Assembly: GCF_024448335.1 (NCBI RefSeq)
Contig: NZ_JAMOHM010000015.1
Coordinates: forward strand, 41,761-105,760
Source: Stutzerimonas frequens
GTDB taxonomy: Bacteria > Pseudomonadota > Gammaproteobacteria > Pseudomonadales > Pseudomonadaceae
Length of the DNA stretch: 64,000 nucleotides
Direction: 5' to 3'
Part shown: positions 57,200 through 64,000 of the stretch, in pieces
Layout of the letters: the number at the start of each line of letters is the position of its first letter
Position numbering within the stretch: position 1 is the first letter of the stretch
The notes under the pieces: model-generated
What the model was told of the DNA's origin: nothing
What the model saw: the letters and a program-made list of their open reading frames with translations, nothing else
Database searches by the model: none
Translations under genes and position numbers: made by a program

Positions 57200-58861
57200 T
57201 TACGCACTCTCCTCCTGCCAGCGGGCGATTTCGCTGCGGATGCGCTTCTTGTCCAGCTTGCCGACGCTGGTCTTGGGAATCTCGCTCACCACGGCGATCT
57301 GCTGGGGAATCGCCCACTTGTTGATATGGCCTTCGGCAACCGCCGGCTCGAGGAAGGTACGCAGCTGTTCGGCATTCAACTCTTGGCCTTCGCCCAGCAC
57401 CACCAGTGCGAAGGGCCGCTCACCCCAGCGCTCGTCCGGTACCCCGACCACGGCCACGTCACGCACAGCCTCGTGGCGGCTGATCAGTCCTTCCAACGTC
57501 AGTGACGACAACCACTCCCCGCCAGTCTTGATCACGTCCTTGATGCGGTCGCGGATCTCGATATTGGCCATCTCGTCGATCACCGCGACGTCACCGGTAT
57601 GCAGCCAGCCGCCGGCCCAGAGCTCCTCGCTCTTCTCCGGCTCGTTGTAGTAGCCCTGGGTCAGCCACGGCGCCCGCAGTACCAGCTCGCCCTGAGAGGC
57701 GCCATCCGCCGGCAGGAAACTGCCATCGGCGGCCTGGATCGCCGCATCGACCAGCACCACCGGCACGCCGGCCTTGAGGTGGAAGGTGCTGCGCGTGTCC
57801 TCGTCGGCCTCGAGCAACTCGTCGTTGATGTGCGCTCCTGAGATCAGCGGGCAGGTCTCGGACATGCCGTAGGCGGCAATCAGATTCATACCGGACGCCT
57901 TTGCCTGGTCGTAGAGGCCGCGGGTCAGCGCGCTGCCGCCGATGGTGATCTTCCAGCCCTTGAAGTCGGTGCCCTGGGCGGCCTTGGCATTGAGCAGCAT
58001 CTGCACGATGGTCGGCACGCAATGGGAGAAGGTCACCTGCTCGCGGCGCCAGAGATCGATCAGGTACTCGGGGTCGTAGCGGCCCGGATAAACCTGTTTG
58101 AGACCGAGCATGGTGGCAACATAGGGCAGCCCCCATGCATGCACGTGGAACATCGGTGTGATCGGCATGTAGACGTCGTCCGAGCCCATCAGCCGCGGAT
58201 TTTCCCGACAGCCGACGGTCACCGCCGCGGCCAGGGTGTGCAGCACCAGCTGGCGATGGGTGAAGTACACGCCTTTGGGGTTGCCGGTGGTGCCCGTGGT
58301 GTAGAAGGTCGTGGCGACCGAATCCTCGTCGAAGTCCGGGAAGTCATAGCTCGGCGCAGCGGCGGCCAGCAGGCTTTCGTATTCGCCGACGCAATCCGGC
58401 AGGCCTACGTCGTGCGCGTCGCCATCGGTGAGCAGCAGTGTCTTCTGCACGGTGGTCAGCTGCCCGGCGATCGCCTGGTACAGCGGCACGAACTCGCTGT
58501 TGACCAGTACGAAACGGTCGTCGGCGTGGTTCATGGTGTAGAGGATCTGATCCGGTGAAAGCCGCACGTTGATGGTGTGCACCACCGCGCCGATCATCGG
58601 GATGGCGAACATGCATTCGAGGTAGCGGTGGCTGTCCCAGTCCATCACCGCCACCGTATCGCCCGGCTTGACCCCGGCCGCAGTCAGCACGTTGGCCAGC
58701 TGCGCGACCCGTTCGTTGAGGGTGCGGTAGTCGTAACGCAGCTGGTCGCGGTAGACGATTTCCCGGCTGCGCTCGTAGCGCACGCCGGACAGCAGCAGGC
58801 GCTTGATCAGCAGGGGATACTGGTAGGCGTTCGCCGCGGGCTTGATGACACGGGTCTGCAT
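57200..58861 (-). CDS. Medium/long-chain acyl-CoA ligase (AMP-forming)
   Basis: A 553-residue AMP-forming ligase of the AlkK-like fatty-acyl-CoA synthetase group. The AMP-binding signature TTFYTTGTTGNPKGVYFTH is near residue 180, the AYGMSETCPLIS region near 330, GGWLHTGDVAVID near 420 and the catalytic Lys tail (GKLDKKRIR, about 540). It activates fatty acids for beta-oxidation; chain length is inferred. The second ATG (58861) is preferred, because AGG sits 9 nt upstream of it. Convergent with the soluble kinase. Confidence 0.9.
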   Translation of the reverse strand: MQTRVIKPAANAYQYPLLIKRLLLSGVRYERSREIVYRDQLRYDYRTLNERVAQLANVLTAAGVKPGDTVAVMDWDSHRYLECMFAIPMIGAVVHTINVRLSPDQILYTMNHADDRFVLVNSEFVPLYQAIAGQLTTVQKTLLLTDGDAHDVGLPDCVGEYESLLAAAAPSYDFPDFDEDSVATTFYTTGTTGNPKGVYFTHRQLVLHTLAAAVTVGCRENPRLMGSDDVYMPITPMFHVHAWGLPYVATMLGLKQVYPGRYDPEYLIDLWRREQVTFSHCVPTIVQMLLNAKAAQGTDFKGWKITIGGSALTRGLYDQAKASGMNLIAAYGMSETCPLISGAHINDELLEADEDTRSTFHLKAGVPVVLVDAAIQAADGSFLPADGASQGELVLRAPWLTQGYYNEPEKSEELWAGGWLHTGDVAVIDEMANIEIRDRIKDVIKTGGEWLSSLTLEGLISRHEAVRDVAVVGVPDERWGERPFALVVLGEGQELNAEQLRTFLEPAVAEGHINKWAIPQQIAVVSEIPKTSVGKLDKKRIRSEIARWQEESA

Positions 58862-58967
58862 GGGGGGCATCCTGTTCTTGTTGGACTTGTACGCTGCACT
58901 CTAGAGCGTCGCCCCCCAGGCAAAATCAGTCCAAAGGATTATTTTCCCCACACCTCGTTTCAGCGTG

Positions 58968-59597
58968 TTAACCGACTTCGCTCAGGGCCAGGCGAGCACC
59001 AAGGCCGATCAGCACCGCCCCCGTCAGCCGATCGAACCAGTGGCCAATGCGCGCGAAGCCAGCACGCACGCGGCCTCGACTGAACAGCCAGGCCACCAGC
59101 AGGAACCACAGCGCGGTCGCGCCGGCGAGATAGACGCCGTAGCCGGCCTGCACCAGCAGCGGCGTATCGGGGCTGATCACGACGGTGAATAGCGAGAGGA
59201 AGAACAGCGTGGCCTTGGGATTCAGGCCATTGGTGACGAAGCCGATCACGAACGCCCGCCACGCGCTTCGCGCCACCGGTGCGTTCGCCCCGTCGATCGC
59301 CTCCAGGCTCATCGGCCGCGCCCGCAGCGCTCGCCAACCGAGGTACACCAGATAAGCGGCCGCCAGCCACTTGAAGAGGTTGAACAGCACAATCGACTGC
59401 GAGACGATCAGGCCGATGCCGAGCAGGGAATAGGCGACATGGACGAATATTCCGCAGCCGACTCCCAGCGCCGTCCAGCTACCCGCACGCCGGCCCTGCG
59501 CCACGCTTTCGCGCACCACCACCGCGAAATCCGGGCCGGGGCTCGCCACCGCGAGCAGATGCACCAGCGCCACGGTCATAAACTCCATCCAGTACAC
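58968..59597 (-). CDS. LysE family amino acid exporter
   Basis: A 209-residue inner-membrane exporter of the LysE/RhtB family with about six helices. The N-terminal HLLAVASPGPDFAVVVRES (about 13-31) is the family hallmark, and FVTNGLNPKATLFFLSLF (about 118-135) the second repeat-like element. Substrate not predictable. GTG at 59597 is chosen because GGAG lies 8 nt upstream. Confidence 0.88.
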   Translation of the reverse strand: MYWMEFMTVALVHLLAVASPGPDFAVVVRESVAQGRRAGSWTALGVGCGIFVHVAYSLLGIGLIVSQSIVLFNLFKWLAAAYLVYLGWRALRARPMSLEAIDGANAPVARSAWRAFVIGFVTNGLNPKATLFFLSLFTVVISPDTPLLVQAGYGVYLAGATALWFLLVAWLFSRGRVRAGFARIGHWFDRLTGAVLIGLGARLALSEVG

Positions 59598-59668
59598 AAT
59601 CCGCTCTCCACGCTTAAGCCGGGCTAGACATTGTCGTCCAGCCCCGGCGACTTCGAAAGGTACAGTTG

Positions 59669-60628
59669 ATGCCCATTCGCGCCGTTTTCCTCGACCTCTC
59701 CCCGCTCGATCAGGGCGATCTCGATCTCGTCCCGCTGCGCAGCGCCTTCGACGAGCTGGTCTGCCATGAACTGAGTTCGCCGGACCAGATCGTCGAGCGT
59801 CTGCGCGGCGCCCAGGTGGCCATCGTCAACAAGGTGGCGCTTGATGCAGAGACGCTCGCCGCCTGTCCGGAACTCAAGCTGATCCTCGTCTCGGCCACCG
59901 GCGTCAACAACATCGACCTGCAGGCCGCCCGCGAACGCGGCATCGTCGTCAGCAATTGCCAGGCCTACGGCACCCCAACCGTCGCCCAGCACACCCTGAT
60001 GCTGCTGCTGGCCCTGGCCACGCGGCTGCCCGACTACCAGGCCGCCGTCGCCCGCGGACGCTGGCAGGAAAGCGGACAGTTCTGCCTGCTCGACTTCCCG
60101 ATCGTCGAGCTGGACGGCAAGACCCTCGGCCTGCTCGGGCATGGCGAGCTGGGCAGTGCCGTGGCGAAGCTGGCCGAAGCTCTGGGCATGCGCGTGCTGG
60201 TCGGCAACCTGCCGGGACGGCCGAAGCGCCCGGATCGCCTCGACCTGGACGAGCTGCTGCCACAGGTCGATGCACTGACCCTGCATTGCCCGCTGACCGA
60301 ACAGACGCGCAATCTCATCGGTGCCCGCGAGCTGCAGCTGATGAAGCCGAGCGCCTTCCTGATCAACGCCGCCCGTGGCGGTCTGGTGGACGAACAGGCA
60401 CTGGCCGATGCGCTGCGCCGCGGCCACCTGGGTGGCGCCGCCACCGACGTGCTGACCAGCGAGCCGCCACGCGACGACAACCCGTTGCTCGCCCCGGACC
60501 TGCCGCGCCTGATCATCACGCCGCACAGCGCCTGGGGTAGCCGCGAGGCACGCCAGCGCATCGTCGGCCAGCTGGCCGAGAACGCCACGGCGTTCTTCGC
60601 CGGAAGCCCACGCCGCCAGGTCAATTGA
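59669..60628 (+). CDS. D-2-hydroxyacid dehydrogenase (hydroxypyruvate/glyoxylate reductase type)
   Basis: A 319-residue NAD(P)-dependent dehydrogenase. The nucleotide-binding motif is [11 protein letters not shown] (GxGxxG, about 148-158). The catalytic residues are Arg ([11 protein letters not shown], about 235), Glu (TSEPPRDDN) and His (ITPHSAWGS, about 287). The sequence resembles HprA-type enzymes. ATG at 59669 follows AAAGG; an overlapping TTG is ignored. Divergent from the LysE gene. Confidence 0.9.
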   Translation: MPIRAVFLDLSPLDQGDLDLVPLRSAFDELVCHELSSPDQIVERLRGAQVAIVNKVALDAETLAACPELKLILVSATGVNNIDLQAARERGIVVSNCQAYGTPTVAQHTLMLLLALATRLPDYQAAVARGRWQESGQFCLLDFPIVELDGKTLGLLGHGELGSAVAKLAEALGMRVLVGNLPGRPKRPDRLDLDELLPQVDALTLHCPLTEQTRNLIGARELQLMKPSAFLINAARGGLVDEQALADALRRGHLGGAATDVLTSEPPRDDNPLLAPDLPRLIITPHSAWGSREARQRIVGQLAENATAFFAGSPRRQVN

Positions 60629-60651
60629 GCCGGGCAACTACGACTTGCGAG

Positions 60652-60686
60652 GGAAGCCACCGCGCCCCTAAGCTTCCGGCCTTTTT
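60652..60686 (+). terminator. Weak possible terminator between dehydrogenase and rsmC
   Basis: GGAAGC - 14 nt - GCTTCC, then GGCCTTTTT. The stem is short; rsmC could still be reached by read-through. Confidence 0.25.
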
Positions 60687-60699
60687 CAGGGAGACCCCA

Positions 60700-61698
60700 A
60701 TGGACCCGCGAAGCGAAGTGCTGCTGCGTCAGGCCGAGCTGTTCGGCGGCCGGGTATTGCTCGCCGGCCTGCCGGCCGACGATCTGCTGGGGCAGCTGAC
60801 AGGCGCTACCGCCTGGAGCTGGCACGCCGGCGAACAGCAGCAGCTGGACAAGCGCTTCGGCGGGCGCTGCAGCTTCGGCGTTGCCCCGCCGCAGGGGGTG
60901 TTCGACACGGCGGTGCTGTTCCTGCCGAAGTCCCGCGAGCTGACGGACTATCTGTTGCAGGCCCTGGCGGCACGTTTGCCCGGCCGACCGCTGTACCTGG
61001 TGGGCGAGAAGCGCGGCGGCATCGAACGCGCCGCCAAGCAGCTGGCCAGTTTCGGCCGCGCGCGCAAGCTCGACAGTGCCCGTCACTGCCAGCTCTGGCA
61101 GGTCGAGGTCGAGCAGGCGCCCGCCGCGCCGGATCTCGATGCGCTGGCCAGCCGTTTTACCCTGCAACTGGCTGACGGGCCGCTCGAGGTGGTCAGTCTG
61201 CCGGGTGTGTTCAGCCATGGCCGCCTGGATCTGGGCAGCGCCCTGTTGCTCGAGCACCTCGACGACTTGCCCGGCGGCCGACTGCTGGATTTCGGCTGCG
61301 GTGCCGGCATTCTCGGTGCCACGCTGAAACGCCGTTATCCGCAAAGCGAGCTGGTGCTGCTGGACGTCGACGCCTTCGCCGTCGAGAGCAGTCGCCGGAC
61401 GCTCGCCGCGAACGGGCTCGAAGCTGAAGTCATTGCCGGCGATGGCATCGACGCCGCGCCTCGGCAACTGGCTGCGATCGTCAGTAACCCGCCGTTCCAT
61501 CAGGGCGTGCACACCAGCTACCGGGCCAGCGAGACGCTGATCGAACGCGCCGCCGAGCACTTGGTCAGCGATGGCGAGCTGCGGCTGGTAGCCAACGCGT
61601 TCCTCAGGTATCCCCCCCTGATCGAGCAGCATCTTGGCCCCTGCCACACGCTCGCCGAGCGCGACGGCTTCCGTATCTACCGCGCCGTGCGGCCCTGA
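60700..61698 (+). CDS. rsmC: 16S rRNA m2G1207 methyltransferase RsmC
   Basis: A 332-residue SAM-dependent methyltransferase made of two related domains; the N-terminal one lacks the methylating motif. The C-terminal domain has the SAM site [17 protein letters not shown] (about 190-206) and the catalytic motif [15 protein letters not shown] (about 262-276). It modifies G1207 in helix 34 of 16S rRNA. The ATG at 60700 follows AGGGAG; upstream in-frame extension overlapping the previous stop is rejected. Confidence 0.92.
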   Translation: MDPRSEVLLRQAELFGGRVLLAGLPADDLLGQLTGATAWSWHAGEQQQLDKRFGGRCSFGVAPPQGVFDTAVLFLPKSRELTDYLLQALAARLPGRPLYLVGEKRGGIERAAKQLASFGRARKLDSARHCQLWQVEVEQAPAAPDLDALASRFTLQLADGPLEVVSLPGVFSHGRLDLGSALLLEHLDDLPGGRLLDFGCGAGILGATLKRRYPQSELVLLDVDAFAVESSRRTLAANGLEAEVIAGDGIDAAPRQLAAIVSNPPFHQGVHTSYRASETLIERAAEHLVSDGELRLVANAFLRYPPLIEQHLGPCHTLAERDGFRIYRAVRP

Positions 61699-61751
61699 TG
61701 CCCGCGACCGGCGGTTGCACCGAACGGCCGGTTGCGGCAAACTCGCCGCCG

Positions 61752-61860
61752 TCCTTGGGGGAGTAGTCTCCGACGAGCGCCCTGCTCGTCCGGCATGCGT
61801 CAACATACTTGGTCCACAGACCATGGCGCATGCGACCGGCCAGCGCGTAACGATACGCCA
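61752..61860 (+). promoter_or_regulatory. yybP-ykoY manganese riboswitch
   Basis: The aptamer's conserved features are present: GGGGGAGTAG (61757-61766), a perfect stem GACGAGC / GCTCGTC (61772-61790), the long arm GCATGCG / CGCATGC (61793-61799 with 61827-61833) enclosing TCAACATAC, and a terminal hairpin TGGTC / GACCA, followed by GACCGGCC and GCGT / ACGC. Sequence and helices match the Mn2+-sensing yybP-ykoY class. It lies about 100 nt before a GDT1-type transporter gene, the classic target. Confidence 0.85.
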
Positions 61861-61899
61861 GGTCAGGTTTGACAAGACCCATGACATGTACACCTGACC
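61861..61899 (+). promoter_or_regulatory. Possible expression-platform hairpin of the riboswitch
   Basis: GGTCAGGT / ACCTGACC with a 23-nt loop follows the aptamer directly. It is not followed by a U-tract, so control may be translational rather than by transcription termination; the role is inferred. Confidence 0.4.
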
Positions 61900-61959
61900 C
61901 GGGCGGGCAGGCTGCGCATGTCATGGTGAATCTGTCGACCCGCCCTAAAGGAATGCCGC

Positions 61960-62547
61960 TTGGAATCGTTTTTTGTCCCCACTCTGATCGTTGCGCTCGC
62001 CGAAATCGGCGACAAGACGCAGTTGCTCGCACTGCTGCTGGCGGCGCGTTACCGGCGCCCCTGGCCGATCATCTGGGGCATCGTCGTCGCCACCTTGGCC
62101 AACCATGCCGCCGCCGGTGCGGTCGGCAGCTGGGTATCGAGCCTGCTCTCGCCGGTAGCGCTGAGCTGGATACTGGCAGCCAGCTTCGCCGCCGTGGCGC
62201 TGTGGACGCTGGTGCCGGACAAACTCGATGACGACGACGCCAAGCTGGGCCGCCCCTACGGCCCCTTCGTCGCGACAACGATCGCCTTTTTCATTGCCGA
62301 GATGGGCGACAAGACCCAGGTCGCGACCGTGATGCTCGCCGCGCAGTATCCGGAGTTCGTGCTGGTCATCCTCGGCACCACGGTCGGCATGCTGCTGGCC
62401 AACGTTCCGGTGGTACTGGCCAGCCACTTCGCCGCCGACCGGCTGCCGCTGACGCTGATCCGCCGGGTCGCCGCCGCCGGCTTTGCCGCGTTGGCGCTGT
62501 ACGCCGGCTATCAGGCGCTGACCATGAGCACGATTGTCTCAGGCTGA
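61960..62547 (+). CDS. GDT1/TMEM165 family (UPF0016) Mn2+ exporter
   Basis: A 195-residue membrane protein of the GDT1/MneA family with two homologous halves, each bearing the E-x-G-D-K-T-Q motif: LAEIGDKTQLLAL (about 11-23) and IAEMGDKTQVATV (about 112-124). Members export manganese or calcium. Start codon is TTG at 61960, supported by AAGGA 8 nt upstream and by placing the first EIGDKTQ near the N-terminus. The riboswitch upstream implies induction by Mn2+. Confidence 0.88.
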   Translation: MESFFVPTLIVALAEIGDKTQLLALLLAARYRRPWPIIWGIVVATLANHAAAGAVGSWVSSLLSPVALSWILAASFAAVALWTLVPDKLDDDDAKLGRPYGPFVATTIAFFIAEMGDKTQVATVMLAAQYPEFVLVILGTTVGMLLANVPVVLASHFAADRLPLTLIRRVAAAGFAALALYAGYQALTMSTIVSG

Positions 62548-62631
62548 TACCCAGCGCAAATCTGCGCAACCGGGGAGCTGATAGAGTGCGCTACCGCAGC
62601 GCACATCAGCGCCCCGAGGAGATCAGGCTGC

Positions 62632-63075
62632 ATGTCAGCGGATGGACGCAAGAAACGAGTCTGCAACCATATCGATCTGAGCTGGAACAAGGGCCGCCTG
62701 GCCCTTTCCGAACAGATGCAGAGCAAGTATTTCGCCTACAAGGGCTCATTCATTGGCCAGCCGCTGAACAGCGCAGGCTTCGCCGAGCTCGTGCGCAATG
62801 TGCGTAGCGCCATGCCGGACCTGGAAGTGGTGGTGGACGAGTGCATCTGCGAGGGCCACAAGGTGGTCACCTCGAGCACGGTGATGGGAACACTGGCGAC
62901 GCCGCTGTTCGGCTATTCGGCCACCGACAAGATCCTCGCCATCGCCGCCATGAGCGTCTGGACGCTCAATCCGGCCGGCGATATCGAGGAAATTCACACA
63001 CTGATCGATCTCGAGGGCGTGCACCAGCAGCTGGGTATCGAAACACCTCTCTCGACGCTGCTGTCGCCGACCTGA
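62632..63075 (+). CDS. SnoaL/ester-cyclase-like NTF2-fold protein
   Basis: A 147-residue protein resembling the SnoaL polyketide-cyclase / NTF2-like superfamily: an early helix-strand region (QPLNSAGFAELVRNVRSAMPDL) and a Cys-rich central strand (VVVDECICEGHKVVTSSTVMG), followed by EEIHTLIDLEGVHQQLG. Catalytic residues cannot be assigned, so function is unknown. It starts MSADGRKKRV with a weak ribosome site. Stands alone, convergent with the M48 gene. Confidence 0.7.
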   Translation: MSADGRKKRVCNHIDLSWNKGRLALSEQMQSKYFAYKGSFIGQPLNSAGFAELVRNVRSAMPDLEVVVDECICEGHKVVTSSTVMGTLATPLFGYSATDKILAIAAMSVWTLNPAGDIEEIHTLIDLEGVHQQLGIETPLSTLLSPT

Positions 63076-63101
63076 GCGGTCGGCGAGCAGCGTCGCCTTG
63101 G

Positions 63102-63920
63102 TCAGCGGCCGCTGCGGGCCTGCTCGTAGAGCGGCATCACTTTCGGAATATTGGCACGCAGCGCCGCGGTGCGAGTCGCCGAGGAAGGGTGGGTGCTCAT
63201 GAACTCAGGCGGAGCCGAACCACCGGCCGAGGCCATCTTTTCCCACAGCGTGATCGCCGCGTTCGGGTTGTAACCGGCACGAGCGGCCAGTTCCAGACCG
63301 ATCAGATCCGCTTCGTTCTCGTTGCCGCGGCTGTTGGGCAGCGTCATCAGGTATTCGACGCCCATGTTCGCCAGCTGCAGGCCACCCGTACCGACCCCCA
63401 TAGCCGAACCCAACTGAGTCGCCATCTGCACGCCGTAGGCCTTGGACATGGCTTCGCGGCCGTGCTCACGCAATGCGTGGGCGATCTCGTGGCCCATCAC
63501 CGCCGCGATTTCGTCGTCAGTGAGTTTCAGCTTCTCGATCAGGCCGGTGTAGAAGATGATCTTGCCGCCCGGGCCGCAGTTGGCGTTGAGCTCCGGACTG
63601 TCGATGACGTTGACCTGCCAGTCCCATTGCGTGGCATCGGGACGGAACACTCCGACCTTGGCGATCAGCCGCTGGGCAATGCCATTGACCCGCTTGGCGA
63701 TTGCACTGTTCTTCTCCAGCACACCCTTGCTCGACGCCGCACTGAGCGTCTCCTGGTAGGACTGGGCATACATCTGGTTGACCTGCTCGGTCGACAGCAT
63801 GCTGAACATGTACTGCTTGCGGTCGACGCCTACGGCGCCACCGCTGGTGGTGTTGACGGCCTGACAGCCCGCCAGCACGACAGCAGCGGCCAACAGCGAC
63901 AATCTGTGCGGCTTGAACAT
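63102..63920 (-). CDS. M48 family metalloprotease lipoprotein (LoiP-like)
   Basis: A 272-residue zinc protease exported as a lipoprotein: signal MFKPHRLSLLAAAVVLAG with Cys near residue 19 (LAGC). The catalytic HExxH is VMGHEIAHALREHG (about 141-154), and the third ligand Glu is in NENEADLIGLELAARAG (about 200-216). It resembles LoiP (YggG), an outer membrane protease for envelope stress. The gene runs off toward the right end, with the putative promoter at 63921-64000. Confidence 0.9.
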   Translation of the reverse strand: MFKPHRLSLLAAAVVLAGCQAVNTTSGGAVGVDRKQYMFSMLSTEQVNQMYAQSYQETLSAASSKGVLEKNSAIAKRVNGIAQRLIAKVGVFRPDATQWDWQVNVIDSPELNANCGPGGKIIFYTGLIEKLKLTDDEIAAVMGHEIAHALREHGREAMSKAYGVQMATQLGSAMGVGTGGLQLANMGVEYLMTLPNSRGNENEADLIGLELAARAGYNPNAAITLWEKMASAGGSAPPEFMSTHPSSATRTAALRANIPKVMPLYEQARSGR

Positions 63921-64000
63921 CGAGTTTCTCCGGAAAACCTGCGCCGTATCCTAGGGTCTGTTCCCGTTTCGTCGCAAGCCACGTTGCTGCGCCAAATGGC

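Overview
This 64 kb window looks like ordinary, gene-dense core chromosome of a high-GC gammaproteobacterium of the Pseudomonadaceae, most likely Stutzerimonas (Pseudomonas) stutzeri or a close relative. Supporting this are an MvaT-type xenogeneic silencer (essentially confined to Pseudomonas-like bacteria), a Pseudomonas-type RhlB helicase, an AlgA/PslB-type bifunctional sugar nucleotide enzyme, long-type Pta with AckA, OlsB/OlsA, FolM/FolX and a PIN-PhoH protein. I see about 62 protein genes. I see no rRNA, intact tRNA, CRISPR array, insertion sequence or prophage. All assignments come from reading motifs in the translations; no database was searched.

Layout. 1-6.6 kb: serine esterase, RhlB, a tiny membrane protein, moaCDE for molybdopterin, PIN-PhoH ATPase, DmeF-like metal exporter. 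6.6-13.6 kb: YaaA, a 765-bp gene-free leader with hairpins, AlgA/PslB, a small unknown gene, purU / 57-residue ORF / HerA-like ATPase, and mvaT with its own promoter and terminator. 13.6-22 kb: exonuclease I, then a tightly coupled six-gene operon RDD - SpoIIM-like - DUF4129 - DUF4350 - MoxR - DUF58. 22-32 kb: PilZ protein, small envelope proteins, pyruvate kinase, ferredoxin reductase, diguanylate cyclase, class I fumarase, VF530-like protein, DJ-1/PfpI, cardiolipin synthase, a short acyl-CoA-dehydrogenase-like protein. 32-39.4 kb: olsB-olsA-acpH, aldolase, flavodoxin, second PilZ-like protein, folM-folX-DUF1244-hopJ, cysZ. 39.4-47.3 kb: a 3' tRNA-Leu fragment, TetR/old yellow enzyme, glutathione peroxidase, SlyD, ackA, pta, acyltransferase. 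47.3-57.2 kb: signalling block with a REC-PAS-GGDEF-EAL protein, a CHASE hybrid kinase with three receivers, an OmpA-like lipoprotein, a metallo-hydrolase and a soluble hybrid kinase. 57.2-64 kb: acyl-CoA ligase, LysE exporter, D-2-hydroxyacid dehydrogenase, rsmC, a manganese (yybP-ykoY) riboswitch with its GDT1-type transporter, a SnoaL-like protein, and an M48 lipoprotein protease.

Themes: c-di-GMP signalling (two GGDEF proteins, two PilZ proteins), membrane lipid remodelling (OlsA/B, AcpH, ClsB, YihG-like acyltransferase), and overflow/central carbon metabolism (Pyk, Fum, AckA-Pta). The most unusual items are an isolated 3' half of tRNA-Leu at 39453-39502, a terminator-like structure on the minus strand near 38.5 kb with no gene to terminate (candidate small RNA), the manganese riboswitch, the six-gene MoxR/DUF58 operon, and unexplained perfect inverted repeats before ackA and algA/pslB. 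I found no clear new defence or mobile system.
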